A stretch of DNA of 64,000 nucleotides from JAIBCM01 sp041395165 (lineage in GTDB: Bacteria > Verrucomicrobiota > Verrucomicrobiia > JADLBR01 > JAIBCM01), in assembly GCA_041395165.1 (NCBI GenBank), contig JAWLBA010000004.1, forward strand, positions 1 through 64,000, in the 5' to 3' direction. Within the stretch, counting starts at the first letter, position 1. Each line of letters begins with the position of its first letter. Shown here piece by piece: positions 1-8,206 of the stretch. Both the position numbers and the translations under genes were made by a program. Below the pieces are notes generated by a model. That model searched no databases, was not told the DNA's origin, and saw only the letters and a list, made by a program, of their open reading frames with translations.

Positions 1-279
1 CTTAATCCTCAAGCGATGGCACCCTTGAATCAACGCTATCTTAACCATCGCGGCGCTACCGACGTTATCACCTTTCAACATGGCGAAATTTATATCTGTC
101 CGGCCATTGCCAAACAACAGAGTCAACAACGCAACCTACCCTTTGCTAAAGAACTGTTGTTATATGCTATTCATGGATGGCTTCATTTACTTGGTTTCAA
201 TGATAAAACCAACGCCCAAGCTAAACGCATGGAGCAGCATCAACAAAAGTTGCTCGAACAACTTTATTCTTCATCATGA
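1..279 (+). CDS. ybeY: Endoribonuclease YbeY, 3' part (5' end outside the window)
   Basis: YbeY is a single-strand metallo-endoribonuclease for 16S rRNA 3'-end maturation and 70S ribosome quality control in the cytoplasm. The reading frame is open from base 1, so the gene begins before the window; an ATG at base 16 is internal. Visible family features are the TDVITF block and the metal-site block HGWLHLLGFND. The first two metal-binding histidines are present, while the place of the third holds Asp; I recall similar replacement in other YbeY branches, so I do not call it inactive. The stop overlaps the recO start (ATGA), so the two are probably translationally coupled. Confidence 0.88.
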   Translation, partial: LNPQAMAPLNQRYLNHRGATDVITFQHGEIYICPAIAKQQSQQRNLPFAKELLLYAIHGWLHLLGFNDKTNAQAKRMEQHQQKLLEQLYSSS

Positions 280-851
280 CTCCCATAAAAACGCGCGCAT
301 TGATTTTAAAGCGCCAAAAAACAGGAGAAACCTCTTTGTTAATAACACTTTTAACCCAAGACTTTGGACTGAGACAAACCCTAGCCAAAGGCGCAGCCAA
401 ACCGCCTAACCCTCTTGCCGGCATCCTTGATCTTTTTCATGAAATTGAAGTCGTCCTGACCCCTTATCGAACCAGCGCAAAAACTTATCTCAAAGAAGCG
501 CGCCTCATTCACTCTTACTCCGCCTTGCATCGCGACTATCTTAAACTGCAATTAGCCAGCTATTTCGCTCAACTTTATTTCATCTGCCTGCCACACGCCC
601 ATCAAGCCTCAGATTTATACGAACTCATACAAAAAGCTTACCATTATCTCGATCATCATCCCGCCTCTTTAACCCTTATGCAACGTTTTGAAATGGCGTT
701 ACTCACTCACTTAGGCCTGGCTCCCACTCCAGGGAAAGGTGCCCTTCAACATTTTGCGAATGTTTTCGGTCAAAATTTTCATCAAATTCCCGAAAAACGA
801 AAAAAACTTCTTTCCACATTACAAAAAATCGCAACAATGCCGAGCCATTAG
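276..851 (+). CDS. recO: DNA repair protein RecO
   Basis: RecO loads RecA onto SSB-coated DNA in the RecFOR pathway. The N-terminal OB-fold is recognisable: it opens TRALILKRQKTGETSLLITL, followed by the FGLRQTLAKGA segment, and the rest is the helical RecO domain. At 191 residues it is shorter than the usual 230-250, and it has no four-cysteine zinc motif, so the C-terminal part is reduced. The start ATG sits in the ATGA overlap with ybeY. The ybeY-recO pairing is plausible for a small repair/RNA-processing operon; no separate promoter is apparent. Confidence 0.85.
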   Translation: MTPIKTRALILKRQKTGETSLLITLLTQDFGLRQTLAKGAAKPPNPLAGILDLFHEIEVVLTPYRTSAKTYLKEARLIHSYSALHRDYLKLQLASYFAQLYFICLPHAHQASDLYELIQKAYHYLDHHPASLTLMQRFEMALLTHLGLAPTPGKGALQHFANVFGQNFHQIPEKRKKLLSTLQKIATMPSH

Positions 852-875
852 CAATAACAAAGAAAGAAAAAAAAT

Positions 876-1328
876 ATGGAAACGAGTCTCATCTTATTAA
901 AACCCGATTGTGTCACTAAAAAATTAACGGGAGAAATCATTCGCCGCTTTGAAACAGCCGGATTTCAAATTCGCGGCTTAAAAATGATGCACCTCAACAG
1001 CGCTATCTTAAAAGAGCACTACTCACATCTCATCGACAAACCTTTCTACCCGGAAATCGAATCCTTCATGCAATCAGCTCCTGTTGTTGCATTGGCTTTA
1101 TCGGGCGAAAATGTCATTGCCCGCATTCGCGATCTCATCGGCCCCACCGACTCGAAAAAAGCCGCCAAAGGCACTGTTCGCGGCGATTATGGCATCGACG
1201 TCATGGTTAACATCGTCCACGCCTCAGATTCTTTAGAAAATGCTAAACTCGAACTCAAACGTTTCTTTGCTGACAGCGAACTCTTTGATTTTGACCCAAC
1301 AAAAGTGCCTCTCGGATCACAAAGATAA
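876..1328 (+). CDS. ndk: Nucleoside diphosphate kinase
   Basis: Ndk transfers the gamma-phosphate from ATP to nucleoside diphosphates through a phosphohistidine. The sequence has the family hallmarks: start ETSLILLKPDCV, the GPTDSKKAAKGTVRGDYG nucleotide-binding block around residues 89-106, and the catalytic histidine at about residue 115 in NIVHASDS. The length of 150 residues is normal. It lies 24 bases after recO on the same strand with an A-rich leader in between. A weak hairpin (GTCTCT/AGAGAC, bases 1341-1363) follows and may end the transcript. Confidence 0.96.
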   Translation: METSLILLKPDCVTKKLTGEIIRRFETAGFQIRGLKMMHLNSAILKEHYSHLIDKPFYPEIESFMQSAPVVALALSGENVIARIRDLIGPTDSKKAAKGTVRGDYGIDVMVNIVHASDSLENAKLELKRFFADSELFDFDPTKVPLGSQR

Positions 1329-1401
1329 AATGTTTTGTATGTCTCTCATTCTTTTTAAGAGACACTCTATCTTTTAAACTTAACAAAAAAGAATTTTGAG
1401 G

Positions 1402-1428
1402 CTTGAGGTTCTAATTTGGAACCTCAAG
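1402..1428 (-). terminator. Intrinsic terminator after rplT
   Basis: A perfect 10-bp inverted repeat (CTTGAGGTTC/GAACCTCAAG) with a 7-base loop lies 5 bases beyond the rplT stop. Reading on the minus strand it is followed after about 10 bases by a run of six T. It could also stop transcription arriving from ndk on the plus strand, since the two operons converge here. Confidence 0.75.
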
Positions 1429-1433
1429 TTAAA

Positions 1434-1787
1434 TTATTTTCCAGACTTAACCGCTTTAAAAATCTCGCCAAATACTTTGGGTTCGCGCACAGCGATTTCA
1501 GCTAAAACCTTGCGATCGAGTTCAATTCCTGATTTTTTCAAAGCTTCGGCAAACCGGCTATAAGTTGCTCCAAGTTCTCGGCACAAAGCGTTCAAGCGAG
1601 TGATCCATAACGCGCGGAAATTGCGTTTGCGCGTTTTACGATCGCGGTAGGCCCAATATTTGCCCTTCATCTGGGCATCTTTGGCATAACGAAAAAGTTT
1701 ACTGCGTCTTAAACGATAGCCTTTTGAAGCTTTCAGGACGCGTTTCCTTCTCTCGCGAGAAGCTGGAGCATTAGTGGCACGTGGCAT
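1434..1787 (-). CDS. rplT: Ribosomal protein L20
   Basis: L20 binds 23S rRNA early in large-subunit assembly. The protein (117 residues, normal length) starts MPRATNAPASRERRKRVLK and carries the typical KGYRLRRSKLFRYAKDA and YRDRKTRKRNFRALWITRLN segments. It ends the classical thrS-infC-rpmI-rplT order and is followed by a strong hairpin terminator. A 128-base spacer separates it from rpmI, which is long for this operon and could hold an L20-binding autoregulatory site as in other bacteria; I cannot show one. Confidence 0.97.
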   Translation of the reverse strand: MPRATNAPASRERRKRVLKASKGYRLRRSKLFRYAKDAQMKGKYWAYRDRKTRKRNFRALWITRLNALCRELGATYSRFAEALKKSGIELDRKVLAEIAVREPKVFGEIFKAVKSGK

Positions 1788-1915
1788 AAAATTTTACAAA
1801 TGATAAATTAAAAATTAAGATTTAATGAAGTAGCAGAGGCATCTTGCCTGTAAAGTAAATTAAAAGCTCTAACTAAAAATTACTTAACACTGAATACTGA
1901 CAACTGATTGCTCTG

Positions 1916-2131
1916 TTAAAACCGGCTAAAAGGCAGGGTCTCCAACAAAGACGCTTCCATCGTCTTATGCACGACCGATCTTTTACCCAACAAACGTTTT
2001 CGTTTACGATTTTTGCTAGCAGCCAAATGACGACGGCCCGCCTTGGATCGCATTATCTTTCCGCTAGCTGTTACTTTAAAACGTTTCGCAACTGATTTTT
2101 TAGTTTTTCGTCTCGCAATAGGTCTTGGCAT
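1916..2131 (-). CDS. rpmI: Ribosomal protein L35
   Basis: L35 is a small, very basic large-subunit protein. The product starts MPRPIARRKTKKSVAKRFKV and includes GRRHLAASKNRKRKR, both typical. I chose the ATG at 2131; a TTG at 2143 in the same frame would add four residues (SKN plus start) not expected in the family. It begins 8 bases after the infC stop. At 71 residues it is slightly longer than usual because of a C-terminal tail ending LETLPFSRF. Confidence 0.94.
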   Translation of the reverse strand: MPRPIARRKTKKSVAKRFKVTASGKIMRSKAGRRHLAASKNRKRKRLLGKRSVVHKTMEASLLETLPFSRF

Positions 2132-2139
2132 ATTTTTAC

Positions 2140-2733
2140 TCAACTTTCTTCTTCTTCATCATGTTCATCATGTTCTTCAATCTCCTCTTCATGAGGCTGA
2201 CTGTATTTTCTAACTCGTTTATTTTCAGGCAAGGGCGCTATCATCATTGTAATCGCACGACCGATTAATTTAGGTTGCATTTCAACCGTGCCAATGTGAC
2301 TTAGTTCATCACGAACTTTTTGCATCAACACATTACCGTTTTGCGCATTTTGCATTTCGCGACCCCGAAACATCAAAGTTAATTTTACCTTCATCCCTTT
2401 GTCAAGAAAGACTTCGCCATTGCGAATTTTTGTCATGTAATCATGCGACGCAATGTTAGGTCGAAATTTAATTTCTTTTAACTTAGTTGCCGAAGCATGT
2501 TTTTTCGAATCTCGCTGTTGTTTGGCAAGTTGATAGCAATATTTTCCATAATCCACGATTTTACAAACCACCGGATTGGAACGACTGGAAATTTCAATCA
2601 AGTCCAGCCCATACTCTCTGGCTTTTATCAAAGCTTCTTCCAAACGAAGCAGCCCAAGATTTTTTCCTTCGGGATCAATGACCAGAATCTCGCGAGCGCG
2701 AATTCTGTTGTTTACTCTAGGTTTTAGTTGAAT
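2140..2733 (-). CDS. infC: Translation initiation factor IF-3, probable AUU start
   Basis: IF-3 keeps the 30S subunit free and checks start codon choice. The frame gives a complete N-terminal domain (QLKPRVNNRIRAREILVID), the linker and the C-terminal domain (KEIKFRPNIASHDY, FRGREM). No ATG, GTG or TTG lies upstream of that domain. The only fitting start is ATT at 2733-2731, with AAGGAG ending 7 bases before it. An internal TTG at 2643 would delete about 30 essential residues. AUU as infC start is known in E. coli, where IF-3 rejects it and so controls itself; the same loop is inferred here. The C-terminus carries an acidic tail rich in Glu, Asp and His, absent in E. coli. Confidence 0.9.
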   Translation of the reverse strand: MQLKPRVNNRIRAREILVIDPEGKNLGLLRLEEALIKAREYGLDLIEISSRSNPVVCKIVDYGKYCYQLAKQQRDSKKHASATKLKEIKFRPNIASHDYMTKIRNGEVFLDKGMKVKLTLMFRGREMQNAQNGNVLMQKVRDELSHIGTVEMQPKLIGRAITMMIAPLPENKRVRKYSQPHEEEIEEHDEHDEEEES

Positions 2734-4596
2734 AGATCGTCTCCTTGTTTAGTTTTGTTTTGTCGCCACTTCCTTGATGAAAATCGAGTCACCCACGTTT
2801 CAAAGGGTTGCACACCTTCATCTCCATGCTTGCGACCGCGCACAGAAACACTTCATACCCGCGGCGCCGCTTCCTTAGCGCCTATTACGAGCATGTAGAA
2901 AACTTTTTCCAACCCGAGCAAGTCGAATTCTTTTGCACCCAACTTCTCATGACTTGTATCCAAATTAACCCGCACTTCAACTTCACGCAACTGCGCTTCA
3001 TATTTTTTTTGCCACTTCGATCTGTTGATCGGTGATAGGGATAATGCGAACTTGCTCTGGCGACAACCATAAGGGGAAGGCGCCGGCAAAATGCTCAATC
3101 AAAAGCCCACAAAATCGCTCCATGGAACCAAACGGCGCGCGATGAATCATCACAGGTCGATGCGATTGACCATCCGAGCCAACGTAAGAAAGATCAAAAC
3201 GAATCGGCAAATTATAATCCACTTGCACTGTGCCCAACTGCCACTCACGCCCAATCACATCTTTGACTACAAAATCAATTTTTGGTCCGTAAAAAGCCGC
3301 CTCTCCTGCCTCTTCAGAAAATGGCACTCCCAATGTCTGAGCCGCTTCACGACAAGCCGCTTCCGCTTTGTCCCAATTCGCTGCCTCACCAATATATTTA
3401 TCTGAATTCACATCACGCAAGCCCACGCGCACCCGGTAATCGTTCATACCTAACGTTCGCAAAACCAAACTCACCAAAGCCAAACAACCCTTCAACTCAT
3501 TAGCTACTTGCTCTTCTGTGCAAAAAAGATGCGCGTCATCTTGAGTAAAACCTCGCACCCGCGTCATGCCATTCAACTCGCCAGATTGTTCCCAACGATA
3601 AACCGTGCCAAATTCCGCCAGGCGCACCGGCAAATCACGATAAGAACGAGGGTCAGACGCAAAAATCTTAATGTGATGCGGACAATTCATCGGTTTCAAC
3701 AAATAACCATCCACCTCGCCTTGATTCAATCGATTCGATAAATCCGCACAACTACAACCTTCCGAAGCCAAGCCATGCAAAAAATCGCGTTCAATCAAAG
3801 GCGGATATTGCGCCTCTTGATAATAAGGAAAATGCCCAGAAGTGCGATAGAGCTCCAATTTACCGATGTGCGGCGTAAACACCGTAGAATACCCCTGCTT
3901 CCTCAACTCTTCAGAAATAAAATTCTGTAACTCCTGACGAACAATCGCTCCATGGGGCGTCCAAAGCACTAAACCTTGTCCCACGGCATCGTCAATATGA
4001 AATAATTTCAATTCCTTGCCCAACTTGCGATGATCCCGCTTTTTCGCCTCTTCCAATGCATTAAAATAGTTTTCCAATTCCGACTGCTTAGCGAAAGCTG
4101 TGCCATAAATTCGTTGCAACTGCGGATTTCGCTCATCACCCTTATAATAAGCACTCGCCACATGCGTTAAACGAAATGCCCCTATTGCATCGGTGCTCGC
4201 CACGTGCGGACCGGCGCAAAGATCAATAAACTCGCCATTCTGATAAAGAGAAATTGGCTCGCTTTCAGGAATATTTGCCAAAATATCCAATTTAAATTTA
4301 CTAGGTTCCACACGATCAGACAAAGCTGCCAACCTTCCCGCCTTTGCCAATTCAAGCGCTTTTTCCCGCGACACCACTTCTTTCGCAAAAGACTGCTTGG
4401 CTTGAACTACTTTTTTCATCGCCGCTTCGATTTTTGGAAAATCTTCCGGCGAAATACGATGCTTTAACTCCACATCATAATAAAAACCATTTTCCACAGG
4501 TGGCCCGGCAGCAAATTGCGCATCCGGCCAAATTTCACAAATCGCCGTGGCTAAAACATGCGCACAAGAATGACGTAAACGCTCCAATTCAGTCAT
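2724..4596 (-). CDS. thrS: Threonyl-tRNA synthetase, frame broken near the 3' end; no TGS domain
   Basis: ThrRS charges tRNA-Thr and edits Ser-tRNA. Seen: the editing-domain start with HSCAHVLA, FIDLCAGPH, class II motif 2 (VYRWEQSGELNGMTRVRG) and the zinc ligands in MNCPHH, DDAHLF and MIHRAPFGS. The N-terminal TGS domain is missing: the protein starts directly at the second domain. The first frame stops at 2998. It continues in another frame after an A8 run (3002-3010) that would need to be A7, giving the anticodon-binding end (YEAQLREVEVRVNLDTSHEK). That frame meets TGA at 2853-2855, where a conserved Gly is expected before SVSVR, then runs on to TAA at 2724, overlapping the infC start by 10 bases. 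Two defects in an essential gene suggest sequence error. Confidence 0.85.
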
Positions 4597-4760
4597 GATT
4601 AACGTAAAACTGCCACAACAGAAAAATGAGAAGCAAGCGCCACCGTCGACCGACAGATCGCTACTAAAAACAGAGTTTGTCTTGAAACTAAACTTGCCAC
4701 AGATTTTTATTCTCTAGCATTTTCCTAAGAAATGTCGATTGAAAAACTCTTCAAGATAAC

Positions 4761-5045
4761 TTATTGATATAACATATCCGAAAAAACTTCGTAAACTAAC
4801 TTGCGCCTTTCCGCAAAAAGACAGTCGATTCTTTTGATATTATCCACAATATTAACAGCAAATATAATCCGATAACCTCCTACTCGAAGACGATAATAAC
4901 CATCGAGCCTCTCACGCAACGATTTGACATCGCCTTTTTCTTTTTCTAACGCTTTCAAAGCCAATCGCAGGCTTCGTTTGGGTTCCAGCGGTAAACCTTT
5001 GATGAAATGATGAACCTGTTTACCTAAACAAACTTTAATCTTCAT
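4761..5045 (-). CDS. RelE/ParE-superfamily toxin
   Basis: A 94-residue basic protein with the RelE/ParE layout: two N-terminal helices, then the beta-sheet core with LRERLDGYYRLRVGGYRIIF and an Arg-rich C-terminal part (AERRKLVYE). Toxins of the RelE branch cleave mRNA at the ribosome; ParE members block gyrase. The motif YYRLRVGGYRI is more typical of the RelE/YafQ-like mRNA interferases. Its start overlaps the antitoxin gene by 11 bases, the usual order antitoxin-toxin. Which of the two activities it has cannot be told from sequence. Confidence 0.85.
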   Translation of the reverse strand: MKIKVCLGKQVHHFIKGLPLEPKRSLRLALKALEKEKGDVKSLRERLDGYYRLRVGGYRIIFAVNIVDNIKRIDCLFAERRKLVYEVFSDMLYQ

Positions 5046-5283
5046 CTAAAACAGAAAGAGGCAAAAATTGGGTTTTTCCCTTTTCATATTCCTCAATTTT
5101 TTTCATGGCTTTGGGATTTGCCAAAATCTCCAAGGTCTCAGTTATTTCTTCCATTTGGGATTTAGAAACAATAAAAGCCACCGTTTTATTATGTCGATCC
5201 ACGGGAACCATTCTTTTTTCGGAAAGCTTAACCAATCGAGGAAATCTGGCTTGAGCCTCAGAAATAGAATACGTATTTTTCAT
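5035..5283 (-). CDS. Phd/YefM-family antitoxin
   Basis: An 82-residue protein beginning KNTYSISEAQARFPRLVKL, the Phd/YefM DNA-binding fold signature, followed by VPVDRHNKTVAFIVSKSQ. The C-terminal part is charged and probably disordered until it folds on the toxin encoded next. Such antitoxins bind their own promoter and repress the pair. An AT-rich leader upstream of 5283 may hold the promoter/operator, but no clear palindrome is seen. The pair stands alone between thrS and a small membrane protein gene. Confidence 0.85.
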   Translation of the reverse strand: MKNTYSISEAQARFPRLVKLSEKRMVPVDRHNKTVAFIVSKSQMEEITETLEILANPKAMKKIEEYEKGKTQFLPLSVLDED

Positions 5284-5371
5284 ACTATAAATCTATATAT
5301 TTTTTCTTGAAAAAACAAATAAAATTTACCCTTGTTTCTCAACCAATTCTCATCAAACTATAACTACCAGC

Positions 5372-5776
5372 ATGCAACGCATTGTTTCATTCCTTATTCT
5401 TGTCGCAATCCTTGCTATCGCTTTAGGATATGGCTGGCATTATTACCAACAACAACGAGAATGGATCGACATCGGTATCGCAGAAGAAGAACTCAATAAC
5501 TGTCCTGCTCTCATGGATGAAGCAGCCATTCGTTCAGTTAAGCTTTATCACCAACTCGAAAATGCAGTTTCAAGAGGTAATTTAAAAATCGTCAAACGCA
5601 ATGCCAAAACTCTCTCCACTTATCTATCTAAAATAAATCCTGAAGCATCCGCAGCGGCACAAAAACTGGCCCAAGTCTCCAATAAAAATCAAGCGAGCAA
5701 CGAGTTCCAAAAATTCGATCAATTGCTCGAACCCAAAACCCGCAAGCAAAATCCCAACATCCAAGTACTGCCTTAG
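5372..5776 (+). CDS. Small single-pass membrane protein of unknown function
   Basis: I do not recognise this 134-residue protein. It opens with a hydrophobic helix (residues 5-20, VSFLILVAILAIALGY) with few positive charges before it, so it may be a signal anchor. The rest is hydrophilic and helical, and the end is rich in Lys, Gln and Asn. It is preceded by an AT-rich stretch without a clear ribosome site and followed by the repeat-filled gap before rnr. It could be a periplasm-facing anchored protein. Confidence 0.55.
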   Translation: MQRIVSFLILVAILAIALGYGWHYYQQQREWIDIGIAEEELNNCPALMDEAAIRSVKLYHQLENAVSRGNLKIVKRNAKTLSTYLSKINPEASAAAQKLAQVSNKNQASNEFQKFDQLLEPKTRKQNPNIQVLP

Positions 5777-5787
5777 CTCTCTTTCAC

Positions 5788-6016
5788 CTGTCATCATCAG
5801 GCTTGCCCCACATCTGTCCGAAGTGTGCCTAAAAACTCTAAGTGTTATCTTACAACGCCAACTACACCTTTTGTCATCCTCGGGCTTGACCCGGGGATCG
5901 AGAGGAATAAAGAATGGATTCCCGATCGAGTCGGGAATGACAAGAGATTTTTCTTAGCTAAATAAGAAATAATTCGAGAACTTCGGACAGTTATAAGACT
6001 TGCCCCGGGAATATTC
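5788..6016. repeat. Cluster of degenerate palindromic repeats filling the gap before rnr
   Basis: The 320-base gap between 5777 and 6096 holds no gene but several related repeats. The core is an imperfect palindrome bounded by TTGTCAT and ATGACAA (5871-5943), with arms like CCTCGGGCTTGACCCGGGG and CCCGATCGAGTCGGG. Degenerate half copies lie at about 5790-5811 and 5997-6013. A perfect 11-bp inverted repeat, CTGTCCGAAGT (5814-5824) and ACTTCGGACAG (5980-5990), encloses the core. A further half copy is at 35998-36030. This resembles the small dispersed palindromic elements of many genomes. Confidence 0.75.
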
Positions 6017-6096
6017 ATGCTCATCATGCATAATTGGCATCAAAACATTAATATTAAACACTGGTTTCCAAGCTTAATTTCAGCTTAGCTCTGTTT

Positions 6097-8196
6097 ATGT
6101 CACTAGAAACAATACTTCTCAAGACGCTAAAACGCGCAGATTACTCACCATCAGATTTTCATGCCTTACGAAAAAAATTAAACCTCAAAGCCCATCAAAC
6201 TCGCGAACTTAGCCATCTTCTCGAACGACTCGAAAAACAGGGGCAAATTGTTAAAATCAGAAATAATGCATTCGCACTAGCCAAAGAAGCCGATCTTGTA
6301 ACGGGACGCCTTCGCTTCAACAAAAATGGTGCAGCAACACTAATTCCTTTAGAACCTCTTCCCCTTCCCATCCATATTCCTTTTGAAAATACAGCTACCG
6401 CCTTACACAACGATCTCGTAGTCGTTCGTCTGGAATCTCATCCCATTCATCGGAGAGGAGTCTGTCATAAAACCGGTGTCGTCATAAAAATTTTGGAGCG
6501 CAGTCGAACTGAATTGGTCGGCACTTTGAAAAAAAGTCAGCAGTTTTATTATGTTGTTCCAGATGACGCCCGATTTCCGCACGACGTTTATGTGAAACCC
6601 TCTCTTCCCACTGCGCCACAATCCATTATCTCACTTGGCAGCAAAGTGCTGGTAAAATTACTCGAATGGACAGATCGACAACGCAATCCTGAAGGAACCA
6701 TCATCGAAATCCTGGGTAAACCGGAGGAGCCGGGCGTAGACATGCTTTCGATTCTCAAACACTACAACTTATCGAGCGATTTCCCTGATGAAGTTTTGGA
6801 AGAATGCCGCAATTTATCGAAAAATTTAGATTTAAAAAATCGCCGTGATTGTCGTTCGCATCTCGTCATTACCATCGACCCCGATGACGCTAAAGATTTC
6901 GATGATGCGATTAGTTTAGCTCCTGCTTCAGAAGATCAATGGAAACTTTGGGTTCATATCGCCGACGTCTCTCACTATGTCTCACCCGGTTCTCATTTAG
7001 ACCGCGAAGCGCGCAAACGCGGCAATTCCACCTATCTCGTCGATCGAGTCATTCCGATGTTGCCACCTATTTTAAGTAACGATCTTTGCTCACTTAAACC
7101 ACACGTTGATCGTCTAACAGCTTGCGCGGAATTTCTTATTTCATCTAAAGGCAAAGTTATCAAAACTCAATTTTATCGAGCCATTATCCACTCTAAACAT
7201 CGCTACACTTATCAAGAAGCGTTCAAAGTTTTGCAAAGACAACCCAAAAATTCAACAGAACGCATGCTACATCAGATTCATCACTTGGCTCAAAAGTTTC
7301 GTCGCCAACGATTTTCAAGCGGTTCACTCGACCTTGATTTTCCTGAATCCAAAATTCGTCTCAATACCCAAGGCGAAGTGGTTGGAGTAGAGCGCGTCGA
7401 AAATGATGTTTCCCACCAACTCATCGAAGAATGCATGCTCCTAGCCAATGAAGCCGTAGCAAAATATCTCAAAACCAAAAAGCGCCCCTCGCTTTATCGG
7501 ATTCACGAAACGCCCGATCCGGAAAAACTCCAAGAATTTCGTGAAATGGTTTGCGCCTATCACATTCCATGCGGAGATTTGACTTCACGACGTGAAATAC
7601 AGAAACTATTACAACATCTCAAAAAAGATTCATTAGGCCAGGCATTAAAAATCGGTTTATTACGCTCTTTAAAACGCGCCTGCTACTCACCTCAACCTCT
7701 CGGCCATTATGGTCTGGCCAAAATCCATTACACTCACTTCACCTCGCCCATTCGACGCTATGCGGACTTAATCGTGCATCGCAGTTTATTTGATAACGCC
7801 AAAAAATTCCTTGGCCAAGGCGCCTTGAAAGAAGTTTCTGAACATATTTCCTTAACCGAACGCAATTCTGCAGAGGCTGAACAGGACAGTAAAACCACTA
7901 AAATGCTACAATTCTTGCAACAACAAATCACCTCTAACAAACGCGTCCCTTACGAAGCTCTGATTACCGATGTGCAAAATTTCGGATTTTTTGTAGATGT
8001 TCACAATCTTTGTCTGAGTGGTTTAGTGCCCGTTTCCTCCATGAAAAAAGATTTTTATTTATTCGATGCCTCTCGCTTTCAACTACGCGGCAAGCGAACT
8101 CGCCATTTGATCACTATCGGCGATAAAGTTAAAGTCCAAGTTCTTAACGTAGATTTTTACAAAAAACGCGTGGATTTTTCTTTAGCAACCAATTAA
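6097..8196 (+). CDS. rnr: Ribonuclease R
   Basis: RNase R is a 3'-5' exoribonuclease that degrades structured RNA. The 699-residue protein has an N-terminal winged-helix region, cold-shock-like domains, the RNB catalytic domain with the acidic cluster DPDDAKDFDDAIS (about residues 267-279), the TSPIRRYADL block, and a C-terminal S1 domain (TDVQNFGFFVDV). It is slightly shorter than the E. coli enzyme, mostly by a smaller Lys-rich tail. It heads an rnr-truB-ribF run, with truB 10 bases downstream. The start ATG fits the beginning of the winged-helix region. Confidence 0.95.
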   Translation: MSLETILLKTLKRADYSPSDFHALRKKLNLKAHQTRELSHLLERLEKQGQIVKIRNNAFALAKEADLVTGRLRFNKNGAATLIPLEPLPLPIHIPFENTATALHNDLVVVRLESHPIHRRGVCHKTGVVIKILERSRTELVGTLKKSQQFYYVVPDDARFPHDVYVKPSLPTAPQSIISLGSKVLVKLLEWTDRQRNPEGTIIEILGKPEEPGVDMLSILKHYNLSSDFPDEVLEECRNLSKNLDLKNRRDCRSHLVITIDPDDAKDFDDAISLAPASEDQWKLWVHIADVSHYVSPGSHLDREARKRGNSTYLVDRVIPMLPPILSNDLCSLKPHVDRLTACAEFLISSKGKVIKTQFYRAIIHSKHRYTYQEAFKVLQRQPKNSTERMLHQIHHLAQKFRRQRFSSGSLDLDFPESKIRLNTQGEVVGVERVENDVSHQLIEECMLLANEAVAKYLKTKKRPSLYRIHETPDPEKLQEFREMVCAYHIPCGDLTSRREIQKLLQHLKKDSLGQALKIGLLRSLKRACYSPQPLGHYGLAKIHYTHFTSPIRRYADLIVHRSLFDNAKKFLGQGALKEVSEHISLTERNSAEAEQDSKTTKMLQFLQQQITSNKRVPYEALITDVQNFGFFVDVHNLCLSGLVPVSSMKKDFYLFDASRFQLRGKRTRHLITIGDKVKVQVLNVDFYKKRVDFSLATN

Positions 8197-8206
8197 TAAG
8201 TCAATT

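Noticed and set aside
148..190. YbeY as an inactive enzyme because the third metal ligand His is Asp
   Set aside because: I recall other YbeY branches with a replaced third ligand, so inactivity cannot be concluded from this alone.
1341..1363. Terminator after ndk
   Set aside because: Stem of only 6 bp with an 11-base loop and no proper T-run; mentioned under ndk but not called as a feature.
2140..2643. Shorter infC starting at TTG 2643
   Set aside because: It would remove about 30 residues of the conserved IF-3 N-terminal domain that are encoded in frame upstream, behind a good ribosome site.
2853..2855. TGA read as glycine (alternative genetic code)
   Set aside because: TGA ends many normal genes here (ybeY, ptsI, infC), and this is the only TGA found at a conserved Gly. 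A point change or sequence error is simpler.
3002..3010. A8 run in thrS as programmed or phase-variable frameshifting
   Set aside because: ThrRS is needed at all times, a second defect (TGA) lies downstream, and similar runs break unrelated genes in the window; an error is more likely.
3091..3741. Plus-strand open frames inside thrS
   Set aside because: They are antisense to conserved ThrRS sequence, have no ribosome sites and no recognisable products; the same holds for many antisense frames in recG, ispG, rseP and dxr.
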